Origin: Oceaniovalibus sp. ACAM 378
GTDB taxonomy: Bacteria > Pseudomonadota > Alphaproteobacteria > Rhodobacterales > Rhodobacteraceae
DNA length: 64,000 bases
Reading direction: 5' to 3'
Assembly: GCF_008085915.1 (NCBI RefSeq)
Contig: NZ_VSJK01000019.1
Location: forward strand, 23,892-87,891
This document shows positions 56,370 through 64,000 of this stretch, piece after piece (the stretch's first letter is position 1; the number at the start of each line of letters is the position of its first letter). The position numbers and the translations under genes were made by a program. Under the pieces are notes generated by a model. The model did not search any database. It was not told the DNA's origin and worked only from the letters and a program-made list of their open reading frames with translations.

Positions 56370-57146
56370 CTATCGGTCGCGAAACTGCGGTTCACGCTTT
56401 TCCAGAAACGCGGCCATGCCCTCGGTCCGGTCCTCGGTTGCAAACAGCCCGTTGAACAGACGGCGTTCGTGCAGCAACCCTTCGGCCAGGGTGGTCTCAT
56501 AGCTGCGATTCACGGCTTCTTTCGCCGCCATGACGGCCAGTTGCGATTTCACGGCAATTTTCTGAGCGGTGGCCATGGCCTCTTCGATCAGTTTTTTCGC
56601 GGGTACGACGCGGGAGACCAGACCTGAGCGCTCGGCCTCCTCGGCCTCCATGAACCGGCCAGTCAGGTGCATTTCCATCGATTTCGACTTGCCGACCAGA
56701 CGGGTCAGGCGCTGCGATCCGCCCATGCCCGCGATGACGCCGAGATTGATTTCCGGCTGGCCGAATTTCGCGGTGTCGGCGGCGATGATAAAGTCACAGG
56801 CCATGGCCAGTTCGCAGCCCCCACCCAAAGCAAAGCCCGATACGGCGGCGATGATCGGTTTGCGGCAGCGTTCGATTGCCGCGTACTCGGCGACGAAGGG
56901 TTCGTCGCGGAACATGTCGGTAAACGTCTTTTCCGACATCTCTTTAATGTCCGCACCGGCGGCGAATGTTTTTTCCGAACCCGTCAGAACGATACAGCGC
57001 ACCTTGTCGTTGGCGTCAGCCTCGGTCAGGGCCTGAGCCAGTTCGCCCAGCAGGACCGAGTTCAGCGCATTCATCGCGTCGGGCCGGTTCAGCCGGATCA
57101 GCGCGACGTGGTCTGCGAGTTCGACGATGATCGTCTTGTAAGCCAT
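56370..57146 (-). CDS. Enoyl-CoA hydratase
   Basis: This 258-residue crotonase-fold enzyme hydrates trans-2-enoyl-CoA in fatty acid beta-oxidation. The CoA/oxyanion region is [15 protein letters not shown], then [19 protein letters not shown] with the first catalytic glutamate. The second lies in [20 protein letters not shown]. The ATG at 57146 gives the usual N-terminus ([19 protein letters not shown]); the longer frame adds a non-conserved head. It lies between fpg and rpsT, a frequent arrangement in Rhodobacteraceae. Confidence 0.93.
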   Translation of the reverse strand: MAYKTIIVELADHVALIRLNRPDAMNALNSVLLGELAQALTEADANDKVRCIVLTGSEKTFAAGADIKEMSEKTFTDMFRDEPFVAEYAAIERCRKPIIAAVSGFALGGGCELAMACDFIIAADTAKFGQPEINLGVIAGMGGSQRLTRLVGKSKSMEMHLTGRFMEAEEAERSGLVSRVVPAKKLIEEAMATAQKIAVKSQLAVMAAKEAVNRSYETTLAEGLLHERRLFNGLFATEDRTEGMAAFLEKREPQFRDR

Positions 57147-57211
57147 GGTTTCGGAGCTTTCGCTTGGATCGTGAGACACCAAGCCTTAACTGGGAATCCC
57201 CGCACTTCAAG

Positions 57212-58063
57212 TCATCTTTGGCATTGTGCACAATAGAAGGACGATCGCCCGGACTGAACGATTCGGCGCACGGTCCCGGAACAATCGGCGGTGACGCAGG
57301 GCGTGCCTTCGCGGTCATAAACCCGAAACGCATGCTGAAAATACCCCAGTTCGCCATCGGTTTGCCGGTGGTCGCGCAGGGACGAGCCGCCCGCCTCGAT
57401 CGCTTCGGACAACACATCGCGGATCACCGGAACAAGGGCTGCGGCCCTTGCGCGTGACAGGTCCGACGCTTTGCGCAGCGGCGAGATTCCGGCCCGGTGC
57501 AGTGTTTCGCAGACATATATATTGCCCAGCCCGGCAACGATTCTCTGGTCCAGAAGCACTGTCTTGATCGGGCTTTTGCGCGGCTTCAGGGCATCGGCCA
57601 GGTAGGATTCGCTGAATGCGTTGCCAAAGGGTTCGGGGCCGATCTTTTCGATCAGCCAGTGACGTTCCGTCGCATCACTTGCCACCAGATCCATCGCACC
57701 GAACCGCCGGGGGTCGTTGAACGTGATCCGCGCACCTGATTCCATGTCAAAGACCACATGATCATGCTTTTCCGGCGTGGGGTGATCGCGGTGAAAAACG
57801 CCCAGTGGATCGCCGCTGACCAGCATGCGTCCCGACATGCCCAGATGCACAATCAGGGTTTCACCGCTGTCCAGATCGGCCAGCAGGTATTTGCTGCGTC
57901 GCCCCAGCCGGATGATTCGCTTTCCGGTCAGCCGCGCAGCCATGTCGGGCGGAAACGGCCAGCGCAGATCGGGGCGGTTCACGGTGGCGCAGGTGATCCT
58001 CGCGCCCTCCATCACCGGGGCAAGTCCGCGACGAACCGTCTCGACTTCGGGCAATTCAGGCAT
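57212..58063 (-). CDS. mutM: Formamidopyrimidine-DNA glycosylase (MutM/Fpg)
   Basis: MutM (283 residues) excises 8-oxoguanine and formamidopyrimidines and cleaves the abasic site. The start at 58063 places Pro2, the catalytic nucleophile, as [14 protein letters not shown]; an ATG two codons earlier would bury it and is rejected. The lysine of the beta-loop is in [14 protein letters not shown]. The helix-two-turn-helix is in [20 protein letters not shown], and the C-terminal zinc finger has four cysteines (CVTADC and CAQC). AGGGGG lies 7 bases upstream. It is divergent from ubiE. Confidence 0.95.
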   Translation of the reverse strand: MPELPEVETVRRGLAPVMEGARITCATVNRPDLRWPFPPDMAARLTGKRIIRLGRRSKYLLADLDSGETLIVHLGMSGRMLVSGDPLGVFHRDHPTPEKHDHVVFDMESGARITFNDPRRFGAMDLVASDATERHWLIEKIGPEPFGNAFSESYLADALKPRKSPIKTVLLDQRIVAGLGNIYVCETLHRAGISPLRKASDLSRARAAALVPVIRDVLSEAIEAGGSSLRDHRQTDGELGYFQHAFRVYDREGTPCVTADCSGTVRRIVQSGRSSFYCAQCQR

Positions 58064-58139
58064 CTGCACGCCCCCTTTGATTGTAACCTACACCAAGCGC
58101 CCTATAAGAAAGGTGAGTTTCAGGGGATCGCAAGAGCAG

Positions 58140-58892
58140 ATGACCGACGAGCAGGACAACACCACACATTTCGGGTTCCAGACGGTGCCTGAATCCGAAA
58201 AAGCCGGCAAGGTGCACGGCATCTTCACCAACGTGGCGAGCAAGTACGACATCATGAACGACGTGATGTCGGGCGGTGTGCATCGCTTGTGGAAGGACGC
58301 GATGATGGATTGGCTGGCGCCCCGCGCCGGTCAGAGGCTGCTGGATGTTGCCGGGGGTACCGGCGACGTCGCCTTCCGGTTCATGCGCCGCGCGCCCACA
58401 GCCCATGCCACGGTCTGTGACATGACCGAATCGATGCTGATCGCTGGCCAGAAACGTGCCGAGGCGGAAAAGCTGGCCGGATCGCTGGACTGGATCGTCG
58501 GCGATGCCATGGCGCTGCCTTTCGCCGACCGGTCCTTTGACGTCTACACCATCAGTTTCGGCATTCGGAACGTCACCCGCATCCCCGATGCGCTGTCCGA
58601 GGCGTTCCGGGTGCTGAAACCCGGCGGGCGGCTGATGGTGCTGGAGTTTTCGCAACTCCCCAACCCCATGATGCAAAAGGCCTATGACCTGTATTCCTTC
58701 AACGTCATTCCCCGCATGGGACAGGTGATTGCCGGGGATCGTGACAGTTATCAGTACCTTGTCGAATCGATCCGCAATTTCCCCGATCAGGAAACCTTTG
58801 CCGACATGATACGCGCCGCCGGTTTTGAGCAGGTGAAATACCGCAACCTGACGATGGGCGTCGCCGCGCTCCATTCGGGATGGAAGCTGTAA
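58140..58892 (+). CDS. ubiE: Ubiquinone/menaquinone C-methyltransferase UbiE
   Basis: UbiE (250 residues) is the SAM-dependent C-methyltransferase of ubiquinone synthesis. The N-terminus [20 protein letters not shown] with [20 protein letters not shown] is diagnostic. The SAM motif I is [15 protein letters not shown], and the late block [20 protein letters not shown] with [17 protein letters not shown] is also conserved. It ends HSGWKL. The stop is 1 base before ubiB, so the two are co-expressed, and the mutM promoter is opposite. Confidence 0.95.
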   Translation: MTDEQDNTTHFGFQTVPESEKAGKVHGIFTNVASKYDIMNDVMSGGVHRLWKDAMMDWLAPRAGQRLLDVAGGTGDVAFRFMRRAPTAHATVCDMTESMLIAGQKRAEAEKLAGSLDWIVGDAMALPFADRSFDVYTISFGIRNVTRIPDALSEAFRVLKPGGRLMVLEFSQLPNPMMQKAYDLYSFNVIPRMGQVIAGDRDSYQYLVESIRNFPDQETFADMIRAAGFEQVKYRNLTMGVAALHSGWKL

Positions 58893-58893
58893 C

Positions 58894-60432
58894 ATGCGCG
58901 GCCCACACAACATCTGGCGGTTGATCCGCACCGGCGCGACGCTGGAACGCACAGGCGCGATGAACGTCGTGCTGGATGCCTTTCAGGCGCCGCGATCCCT
59001 GCGCATCGCGGCCAAGGTGCTGGCGGTGCCGTTCAAGTGGCTGGGATACAAGGGCGATCCGAGGCACCCCCCGGCTACCCGCGCGCTGACCGCACTTGGC
59101 CCGGCGTACATCAAGTTTGGCCAGATCCTGTCGACCCGCCCCGATGTGGTGGGCGATGAATTGGCCGCGCAGTTGCGCGTCTTGCAGGACAAGCTGCCGC
59201 CTTTTCCCTTGGCCGAAGCGCGGGCGATGGTCGAGCAGGAACTGGATATCGAGATCGACGCGCTGTTTTCCTCGTTTTCCGAACCGGTGGCGGCGGCCTC
59301 CATCGCGCAGGTCCATAAGGCCACGTTGCGCGACTCGGGGCGGGAAGTGGCGGTCAAGGTCCTGCGCCCCGGCATCGAAAAGGCGTTCAAGAAAGATGTC
59401 GATGCCTTCTATCTGGCGGCCCGGATGGTTGATTTGCTGGCCCCCGGGGCGCGACGTTTGCGCCCGATGGAAGTCATTCGCCACTTTGAAGGCGTGGTGC
59501 TGGGCGAGTTGGACCTGCGGATGGAAACGTCTTCGGCTGCCGAATTCGCCGCCAACACGGAAGGCGACGAAGGGTTCCGCGTGCCACAGGTTGAGTGGTT
59601 CCTGTCGGCGCGGCGGGTGATGACCCTGGGTTGGGCCGAGGGCATCCCGGCGAACGACCTTCCCGCGATCATCGCGGCGGGCCATGACCGCAAGGCACTG
59701 GGCGAAGGCGTGTTGCGGTTGTTTCTGAACCATGCCCTGCGCGACGGTTTTTTTCACGCTGACATGCATCAGGGCAACCTCAAGATCGCACCGAACGGCG
59801 ATATCATCGCGCTGGATTTCGGGATCATGGGGCGGCTGGATGAATACACCCGACGGGTCTATGCGGAAATCCTGTTCGGTTTTATCCGCAAGGATTACCG
59901 CCGTGTAGCCGAAGTGCATTTTGAGGCCGGATATGTGCCCGCCGACAAGGATATCGACGAATTCGCCCGCGCTCTGCGGTCGGTGGGCGAACCGATCTTC
60001 GGCATGGATGCGACGCGGATATCCATGGCGCGTCTGCTGACCTATCTGTTCGAGGTGACCGAGCGCTTTGGAATGGAAACCCGGACCGAACTGATCCTGC
60101 TGCAGCGCACAATGGTGGTGGTCGAAGGCGTTTCACGATCCTTGTATCCGCAGATCAACATCTGGGAAGTCGCGCATCCCATTGTCGAGAATTACATCAA
60201 GGAAAACATCGGCCCCAAGGCGCTGCTGCGCGATCTGACGCGCACTGTGCAGGTACTGGGCCGGTTCGGACCGAAATTGCCGCAAATCGCTGAGGCGGCG
60301 CTGATGCGCCAGACCCAAAATCCCGCGCCTCCTGTGGGGCGCAGCGTGGTCGAGACGGCGGGACTGATCGCTCTGGGTGCGGTTGCGGTGTCAGCGGTCT
60401 ATTGGCTGGTCCAACTGGTTCAAGCGCTCTAG
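58894..60432 (+). CDS. ubiB: Ubiquinone biosynthesis atypical kinase UbiB
   Basis: UbiB (512 residues) is a membrane-associated ABC1/COQ8-type ATPase needed for ubiquinone synthesis. The KxGQ motif is GPAYIKFGQILSTRPDVVGD, the nucleotide region is AAASIAQVHKATLRDSGREV with VKVLRPGIEKAFKKDVDAFY, and the metal/catalytic block is HADMHQGNLKIAPNGDIIAL then DFGIMGRLDEYTRRVY. The C-terminus ends in a hydrophobic segment (GLIALGAVAVSAVYWLVQLV) that anchors it. Its 3' end overlaps the convergent phosphotransferase gene by 42 bases. Confidence 0.95.
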   Translation: MRGPHNIWRLIRTGATLERTGAMNVVLDAFQAPRSLRIAAKVLAVPFKWLGYKGDPRHPPATRALTALGPAYIKFGQILSTRPDVVGDELAAQLRVLQDKLPPFPLAEARAMVEQELDIEIDALFSSFSEPVAAASIAQVHKATLRDSGREVAVKVLRPGIEKAFKKDVDAFYLAARMVDLLAPGARRLRPMEVIRHFEGVVLGELDLRMETSSAAEFAANTEGDEGFRVPQVEWFLSARRVMTLGWAEGIPANDLPAIIAAGHDRKALGEGVLRLFLNHALRDGFFHADMHQGNLKIAPNGDIIALDFGIMGRLDEYTRRVYAEILFGFIRKDYRRVAEVHFEAGYVPADKDIDEFARALRSVGEPIFGMDATRISMARLLTYLFEVTERFGMETRTELILLQRTMVVVEGVSRSLYPQINIWEVAHPIVENYIKENIGPKALLRDLTRTVQVLGRFGPKLPQIAEAALMRQTQNPAPPVGRSVVETAGLIALGAVAVSAVYWLVQLVQAL

Positions 60433-61296
60433 CTCGGCCTCCATCGCCGCTTTGCAATCACTCTCGCCGTGCGCCAACCGCCAGCCGCAGTGAACCGCCA
60501 TCCGCCAGAGATGCGCAGGTTCGACCGCTGCGAAACGCTGTGCTGCGCCGTGGGCCACAAGACAGGCGTGGCGGTCGGTTTCCGAAAGCGGTGGCCGCCC
60601 GGCCAATACATGCATCGCCGGAGAAAGGAACACTGCAAGATCATGGGCTGGATCCCCGGCCGCCGGACATTGCCAGTCGATCAGGATCGGACCGTCCGGG
60701 GTGGCAAGGATGTTGTCGGGGGCCGGGTCGCCATGCAGCAGGCACAGCCGCGCGGGCAGGGCGTCTGCGTGGAACGCGGGTCGGTGGGTCGCAAGCCTTG
60801 CGCGTAGGGCCACGGGCAAGGTGCGCAGAATATCTTCGGCCTGCGCCAGAATGGCCGGTATATCATCCGCGACCCGGCGCAATCCCACAGGCGGCGCCTG
60901 ATCGTGAACCCGCGACAGCGTACGCCCGATGTCACTGGCGGTGACCGGAATGGCCCGATCCGGGACATGGTCATAGATCAGGCAGGGCCCTGCGACAGTG
61001 TTCAGCGACATTGCCCCACCCGGTGCAAGCCCGAGGGGGGCCATGAAACGCATCGCCGCCAGTTCCGCATCCGGATCGTTGGGAAACAATGGTGTTGCGC
61101 GGTCGTGACAATGCAGCTTGCACACCAGACTGCGCGACCCGGTGTCGACCCGCCAGACGATATTTGTCCGTCCGCCGGGTAAACGCTGCCAGAGCGATGC
61201 GGGTTCGGCCAGACCTGCCTCTTCGAGCGCGCGGCGCAGGGCGACGTCGGGCTGTGCCGGGCTGGCAGCCGCCGGATCCATGTCTTTGTGTTGCAT
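60391..61296 (-). CDS. APH-type phosphotransferase (choline kinase-like)
   Basis: This 301-residue protein belongs to the aminoglycoside phosphotransferase/choline kinase family. The N-lobe has the glycine and lysine region LPGGRTNIVWRVDTGSRSLV with CKLH, and the catalytic loop is LCLLHGDPAPDNIL, followed by ILIDWQCPAAGDPAHDLAVF (Asp of the DFG-like motif). These resemble bacterial choline/ethanolamine kinases more than drug-resistance enzymes. Its substrate is not identified. It lies 51 bases downstream of flgD on the same strand and overlaps the 3' end of ubiB. Confidence 0.85.
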   Translation of the reverse strand: MQHKDMDPAAASPAQPDVALRRALEEAGLAEPASLWQRLPGGRTNIVWRVDTGSRSLVCKLHCHDRATPLFPNDPDAELAAMRFMAPLGLAPGGAMSLNTVAGPCLIYDHVPDRAIPVTASDIGRTLSRVHDQAPPVGLRRVADDIPAILAQAEDILRTLPVALRARLATHRPAFHADALPARLCLLHGDPAPDNILATPDGPILIDWQCPAAGDPAHDLAVFLSPAMHVLAGRPPLSETDRHACLVAHGAAQRFAAVEPAHLWRMAVHCGWRLAHGESDCKAAMEAELERLNQLDQPIDR

Positions 61297-61347
61297 CGCC
61301 TGTTTCCCGAAAGTACCGGGCAGCCATGGAGCAGGTCCGTGCGTCGA

Positions 61348-62037
61348 TCAAGCGGCGGATGCTAAGGACGTCGCATCCACTGCACCCGGCGCACGCAGCG
61401 CGGTGACCGTATCGGCGAAGATTTCAATGCCGCCGGGCATCACCAATACCATGCCGCGAGGGTCGATGCGGACCTCACGCACCGCGCCATAGGTCTGTGT
61501 CGGTTCGGATGCGACCAGCGTGTCGTTAGAGAAACTCTCAAGCCAGAAATCGTACTGGCCCGGGGCCAGCGGCGCGCCCGAGGGATCGGTGCCATCCCAT
61601 GTAACGGCGTCGCCGCTTGCGGTGATTGTTTGCCGGTCAACCTCGGCCCCGGTCGAATCGAAAACCACCAGTTGATGGCGTTCCCCGGCGATGGGATTGG
61701 GAGGCAGAATGCTCACCGCAGTGCCGTCATAGGCCACAGGCATGGCGGCCCGCGCCTCCATCCCAAGCCAACCGGCCATCTGACTGAAGCCACTCTGACC
61801 CATCTGCCCGGCCAGAGCGACCAGAAGTTCGTTTGTGCGCACCTGCTGTTCCACTCCCGAAAAAGTGGCGAGCTGCACCGCGAACTCTTCGGAATTGATC
61901 GGGTTTAGCGGATCCTGATTGGTGATCTGAGCCGTCAGCATGCGCAAGAACGTATTGAAATCCGAGGTAATGGCGGCCGCTCCGGTGCCTGCGCCATTGG
62001 TCGGAGCAGTCAAAGCGCTGTTGGTCGTGATCTGCAT
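61348..62037 (-). CDS. flgD: Flagellar hook capping protein FlgD
   Basis: FlgD (229 residues) is the scaffold on which hook subunits assemble. The N-terminal conserved block is SDFNTFLRMLTAQITNQDPL with NPINSEEFAVQLATFSGVEQ and QVRTNELLVAL, diagnostic of FlgD. The C-terminal part (residues about 110-200) forms the Ig-like and tudor-like domains, e.g. HQLVVFDSTGAEVDRQTITA then TWDGTDPSGAPLAPGQYDFW. It starts 9 bases after the fliK stop, forming an operon. Confidence 0.94.
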   Translation of the reverse strand: MQITTNSALTAPTNGAGTGAAAITSDFNTFLRMLTAQITNQDPLNPINSEEFAVQLATFSGVEQQVRTNELLVALAGQMGQSGFSQMAGWLGMEARAAMPVAYDGTAVSILPPNPIAGERHQLVVFDSTGAEVDRQTITASGDAVTWDGTDPSGAPLAPGQYDFWLESFSNDTLVASEPTQTYGAVREVRIDPRGMVLVMPGGIEIFADTVTALRAPGAVDATSLASAA

Positions 62038-62046
62038 GGTCTGTCC

Positions 62047-63861
62047 TTAAAGTCTGAGGTCAAGCCTGTCGTCGGCCCGGTTCACGGTGTGATATTGTGC
62101 AGGCTGGATCTGTTGTTCGGTGTCGCCAACTCCGACGGGCGCATTGCCCGGTTCGACGTGGGCACCCGATCCACCCGCCCCACCCGAACCGAGTTGGAAC
62201 GACAGGTTGCGGAACCCGAGATCGCGGAAATCGGCGGCAAGTTGATCCAGATGACGGCGCAACAGCGCGGCGGTTTCGTCACGATCCGCGTGTATCGTCA
62301 GCGTCAGCCCCTGTTCCGTCGGTGTCAGCGTCATCCGCACCGCGCCGAGTTCTTCGGGCGCCATACGAAGTTCAACCGGGCCACGCGAAAGATCACCGAT
62401 GGCCTGAACAATCTGTTGGGTCACGGGCGGGGCGGATGGCTGGGGAGGTGGAGTCTGCATCGCAATGACTCGCGCCTCGGGGGCAGTAGAGGGCGCGACG
62501 CCCGGCGCTCCTGGGCCGTCGGACGGATCCATTGTCTCGGAAATCGGGATCGTAAGGGGGACAGTCTTGCGGTTGCTTTCGGGAGATCCGGCAGTTCCAC
62601 CAACAGGTTGTGTCATTGGCGGGTTTGGCTGATTCGGGACAGTCTCCAGCCCGGCGCGACGATCTGTTGGCGCGGTGTGGTTTGCAGGATCTACGCTGGC
62701 TGGCAAAATCAGGCTGCCTTCCGTTTTCTGTCCTTGTCCCGTCTTGCCCTGTGTCGGATCGGGGAGTGGACCGGCCGATGAGAGTGCCACCACAGATTTG
62801 CTGGGGGCCGGACTGACCGCGGGGGCATTTTCAGAGACGGAAGCCTCGGTCAGGGCTGAAACCGAAAGTGTCACGGATTGCGGGGCCAGTGCCTTTGTGA
62901 TGCGGTATTGGGTCGGGAGGGTGGCAGAGCTTGGCGTCGAGGTCGCTGTGGCTCGTATTGTCGTTTTTAAAGACGGGTGAGCGGGCAATTCAAGGGGGGA
63001 TAGGGCGGTGGTTTTAGCCGATCCCCGCTTACCGAAATCGGCTTTGTCGCCGTGTTCCGCCGGACCGGTATCCATGGCGTTTACCGTGCGAGACAGCATC
63101 TCGTCGCTCGGCCGGTGGGGTGACAACGGACGGGCTGCGGTCGGATTGAAAGATGGATGATCGCGGGTTTCGACCGATCCGCCCTTTGCCTGTGCCTGTG
63201 GTTTGGCTGCCTGGCCAAGCGAGTCACCTATGAACCGCGCAGACAGATGAGGTGTCTGACCGTCGACGGGGGCGTGGAACATGACGGACCCCGGATGGTT
63301 CGACGGCCCGATGGGCGAAGAGACGAATGGGGCGGCCGAATCCGTCCGGAGAGGAGCGTCGGACGCACGACCGAGGGGCGCGGATTGGGCAAGTTCGCCA
63401 GCAGGCTTCGGCTCCGCGTTCAAGCGAGGATCGGTTGCAATCGATCCCGCCGGAATCTTGTGCAAAGGTTCCCTTTCCTGCCGTCTGGCGGGATCGGTCC
63501 ATGCAATGAATAGCGAATCGTAAGCTTTGCCAAACGGAATGCCCGGCAAGGTTGACGAGCGATTCTCATGAAGCTGCGGCACCGCCGGAAATCCTGTGAC
63601 GCGCTCTTGAAGTGTCGGATCCGCAGTGGAACTCTTAACTGTAATGGCTGATTTCTGCTCGTCTACAGGCGTGCCGGGCGACAAAACACTTTGCCCGCCG
63701 AAGTGCGGATCGGTTTGATTTAACGATGGCATGGCGGCGGAAAAGCCGTCGCGCGCAAGGCCGGCGTGACCCCAGTGATTGGCCAGATCGGCGCCACCGG
63801 GAAAATGCGATGTTCCCGGGCGCTGTCGCAACACATTGTCCGTGTTGCTTGAAATTCGCAC
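62047..63861 (-). CDS. fliK: Flagellar hook-length control protein FliK
   Basis: FliK (604 residues) measures hook length and switches export specificity. Most of the N-terminal about 480 residues is low-complexity (Pro, Ser, Thr, Ala rich), as expected of the ruler domain. The C-terminal Flg_hook domain is recognised by GPVELRMAPEELGAVRMTLT, LTLTIHADRDETAALLRRHL and DQLAADFRDLGFRNLSFQLG. The start is GTG at 63861, one base after the stop of the upstream gene (TGAGGTG), which supports coupling; no clear ribosome site was seen. flgD follows. Confidence 0.88.
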   Translation of the reverse strand: MRISSNTDNVLRQRPGTSHFPGGADLANHWGHAGLARDGFSAAMPSLNQTDPHFGGQSVLSPGTPVDEQKSAITVKSSTADPTLQERVTGFPAVPQLHENRSSTLPGIPFGKAYDSLFIAWTDPARRQEREPLHKIPAGSIATDPRLNAEPKPAGELAQSAPLGRASDAPLRTDSAAPFVSSPIGPSNHPGSVMFHAPVDGQTPHLSARFIGDSLGQAAKPQAQAKGGSVETRDHPSFNPTAARPLSPHRPSDEMLSRTVNAMDTGPAEHGDKADFGKRGSAKTTALSPLELPAHPSLKTTIRATATSTPSSATLPTQYRITKALAPQSVTLSVSALTEASVSENAPAVSPAPSKSVVALSSAGPLPDPTQGKTGQGQKTEGSLILPASVDPANHTAPTDRRAGLETVPNQPNPPMTQPVGGTAGSPESNRKTVPLTIPISETMDPSDGPGAPGVAPSTAPEARVIAMQTPPPQPSAPPVTQQIVQAIGDLSRGPVELRMAPEELGAVRMTLTPTEQGLTLTIHADRDETAALLRRHLDQLAADFRDLGFRNLSFQLGSGGAGGSGAHVEPGNAPVGVGDTEQQIQPAQYHTVNRADDRLDLRL

Positions 63862-63862
63862 C

Positions 63863-64000
63863 TCAGGCGCGAGGGGAGATGCCGTAATGGGGCTCGGCGC
63901 GAATCATTGCCGTTGTGACTTGCTGAACGGTTGGCGTTGAGGTGTCGTTGCCCTTGGCACGCAATGCGTGCTTACGGGGTCTTGCCCTGAGGCGCGCCCC
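63863..64000 (-). CDS. C-terminal fragment of an unidentified gene upstream of fliK
   Basis: An open frame without start enters at the window edge and ends at the TGA beside the fliK start. The last residues are PRKHALRAKGNDTSTPTVQQ then VTTAMIRAEPHYGISPRA. It is probably a flagellar or unrelated gene co-transcribed with fliK, but I cannot name it from 45 residues. Confidence 0.45.
   Translation of the reverse strand, partial: GARLRARPRKHALRAKGNDTSTPTVQQVTTAMIRAEPHYGISPRA

Overview
This 64 kb window is a high-GC alphaproteobacterial chromosome segment, most likely from the Rhodobacteraceae (Roseobacter group). The grounds are the gene repertoire and order (tolQRAB-pal-cpoB-tilS-ftsH with a TTG-started ftsH; rpsT-dnaA-dnaN-recF with gyrB nearby; fpg/ubiE/ubiB), flagellar genes of the alphaproteobacterial type, and short dispersed intergenic repeats of a kind I associate with this group. 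No rRNA, tRNA, CRISPR array or intact insertion sequence was seen.

Layout. 0-4 kb: sugar-acid catabolism (partial gluconate 5-dehydrogenase, L-idonate 5-dehydrogenase, a GlcG/HbpS-like protein, 6-phosphogluconate dehydrogenase). 3.9-13.2 kb: ybgC and the Tol-Pal envelope system, then tilS and ftsH. 13.2-18 kb: MOSC protein, small secreted and membrane proteins, and the Lhr-type helicase/PdeM repair pair. 18.6-19.5 kb: a decayed locus where a DUF305 protein and a glutaredoxin-MauE protein have been fused by deletion. 19.7-32.7 kb: an L,D-transpeptidase, an Lrp-type regulator with VOC and SDR enzymes, and, divergently, a tightly coupled catabolic operon (peptide-type ABC importer, desulfurase-like PLP enzyme, flavin amine oxidase, ATC-hydrolase-like enzyme, M20 amidohydrolase). 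33-40 kb: stress and detoxification genes (GNATs, bactofilin, FMN reductase, pirin, carboxylesterase, ring-cleaving dioxygenase, LysR regulator) mixed with pseudogene remnants.

40.5-48 kb holds the most interesting locus. A glycosyltransferase and a FolE2-type GTP cyclohydrolase are translationally coupled. They converge on an ABC exporter, which is divergent from a cysteine-free periplasmic SUOX-fold protein resembling the pterin-binding PruR of Agrobacterium. That gene overlaps a membrane histidine kinase, and two single-domain receivers follow. I read this as a candidate self-contained pterin signalling module: make, glycosylate, export, sense and phosphorelay. A possible IS630-type transposase scrap lies at its right edge, and base composition there looks lower in GC than the flanking housekeeping genes.

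48.2-64 kb: replication genes (gyrB, recF, dnaN, dnaA) with a LysE exporter between, rpsT, enoyl-CoA hydratase, fpg, ubiE, ubiB, a choline-kinase-like phosphotransferase, and the flagellar hook genes flgD and fliK running off the right edge. All calls come from reading the sequence; no database search was possible.
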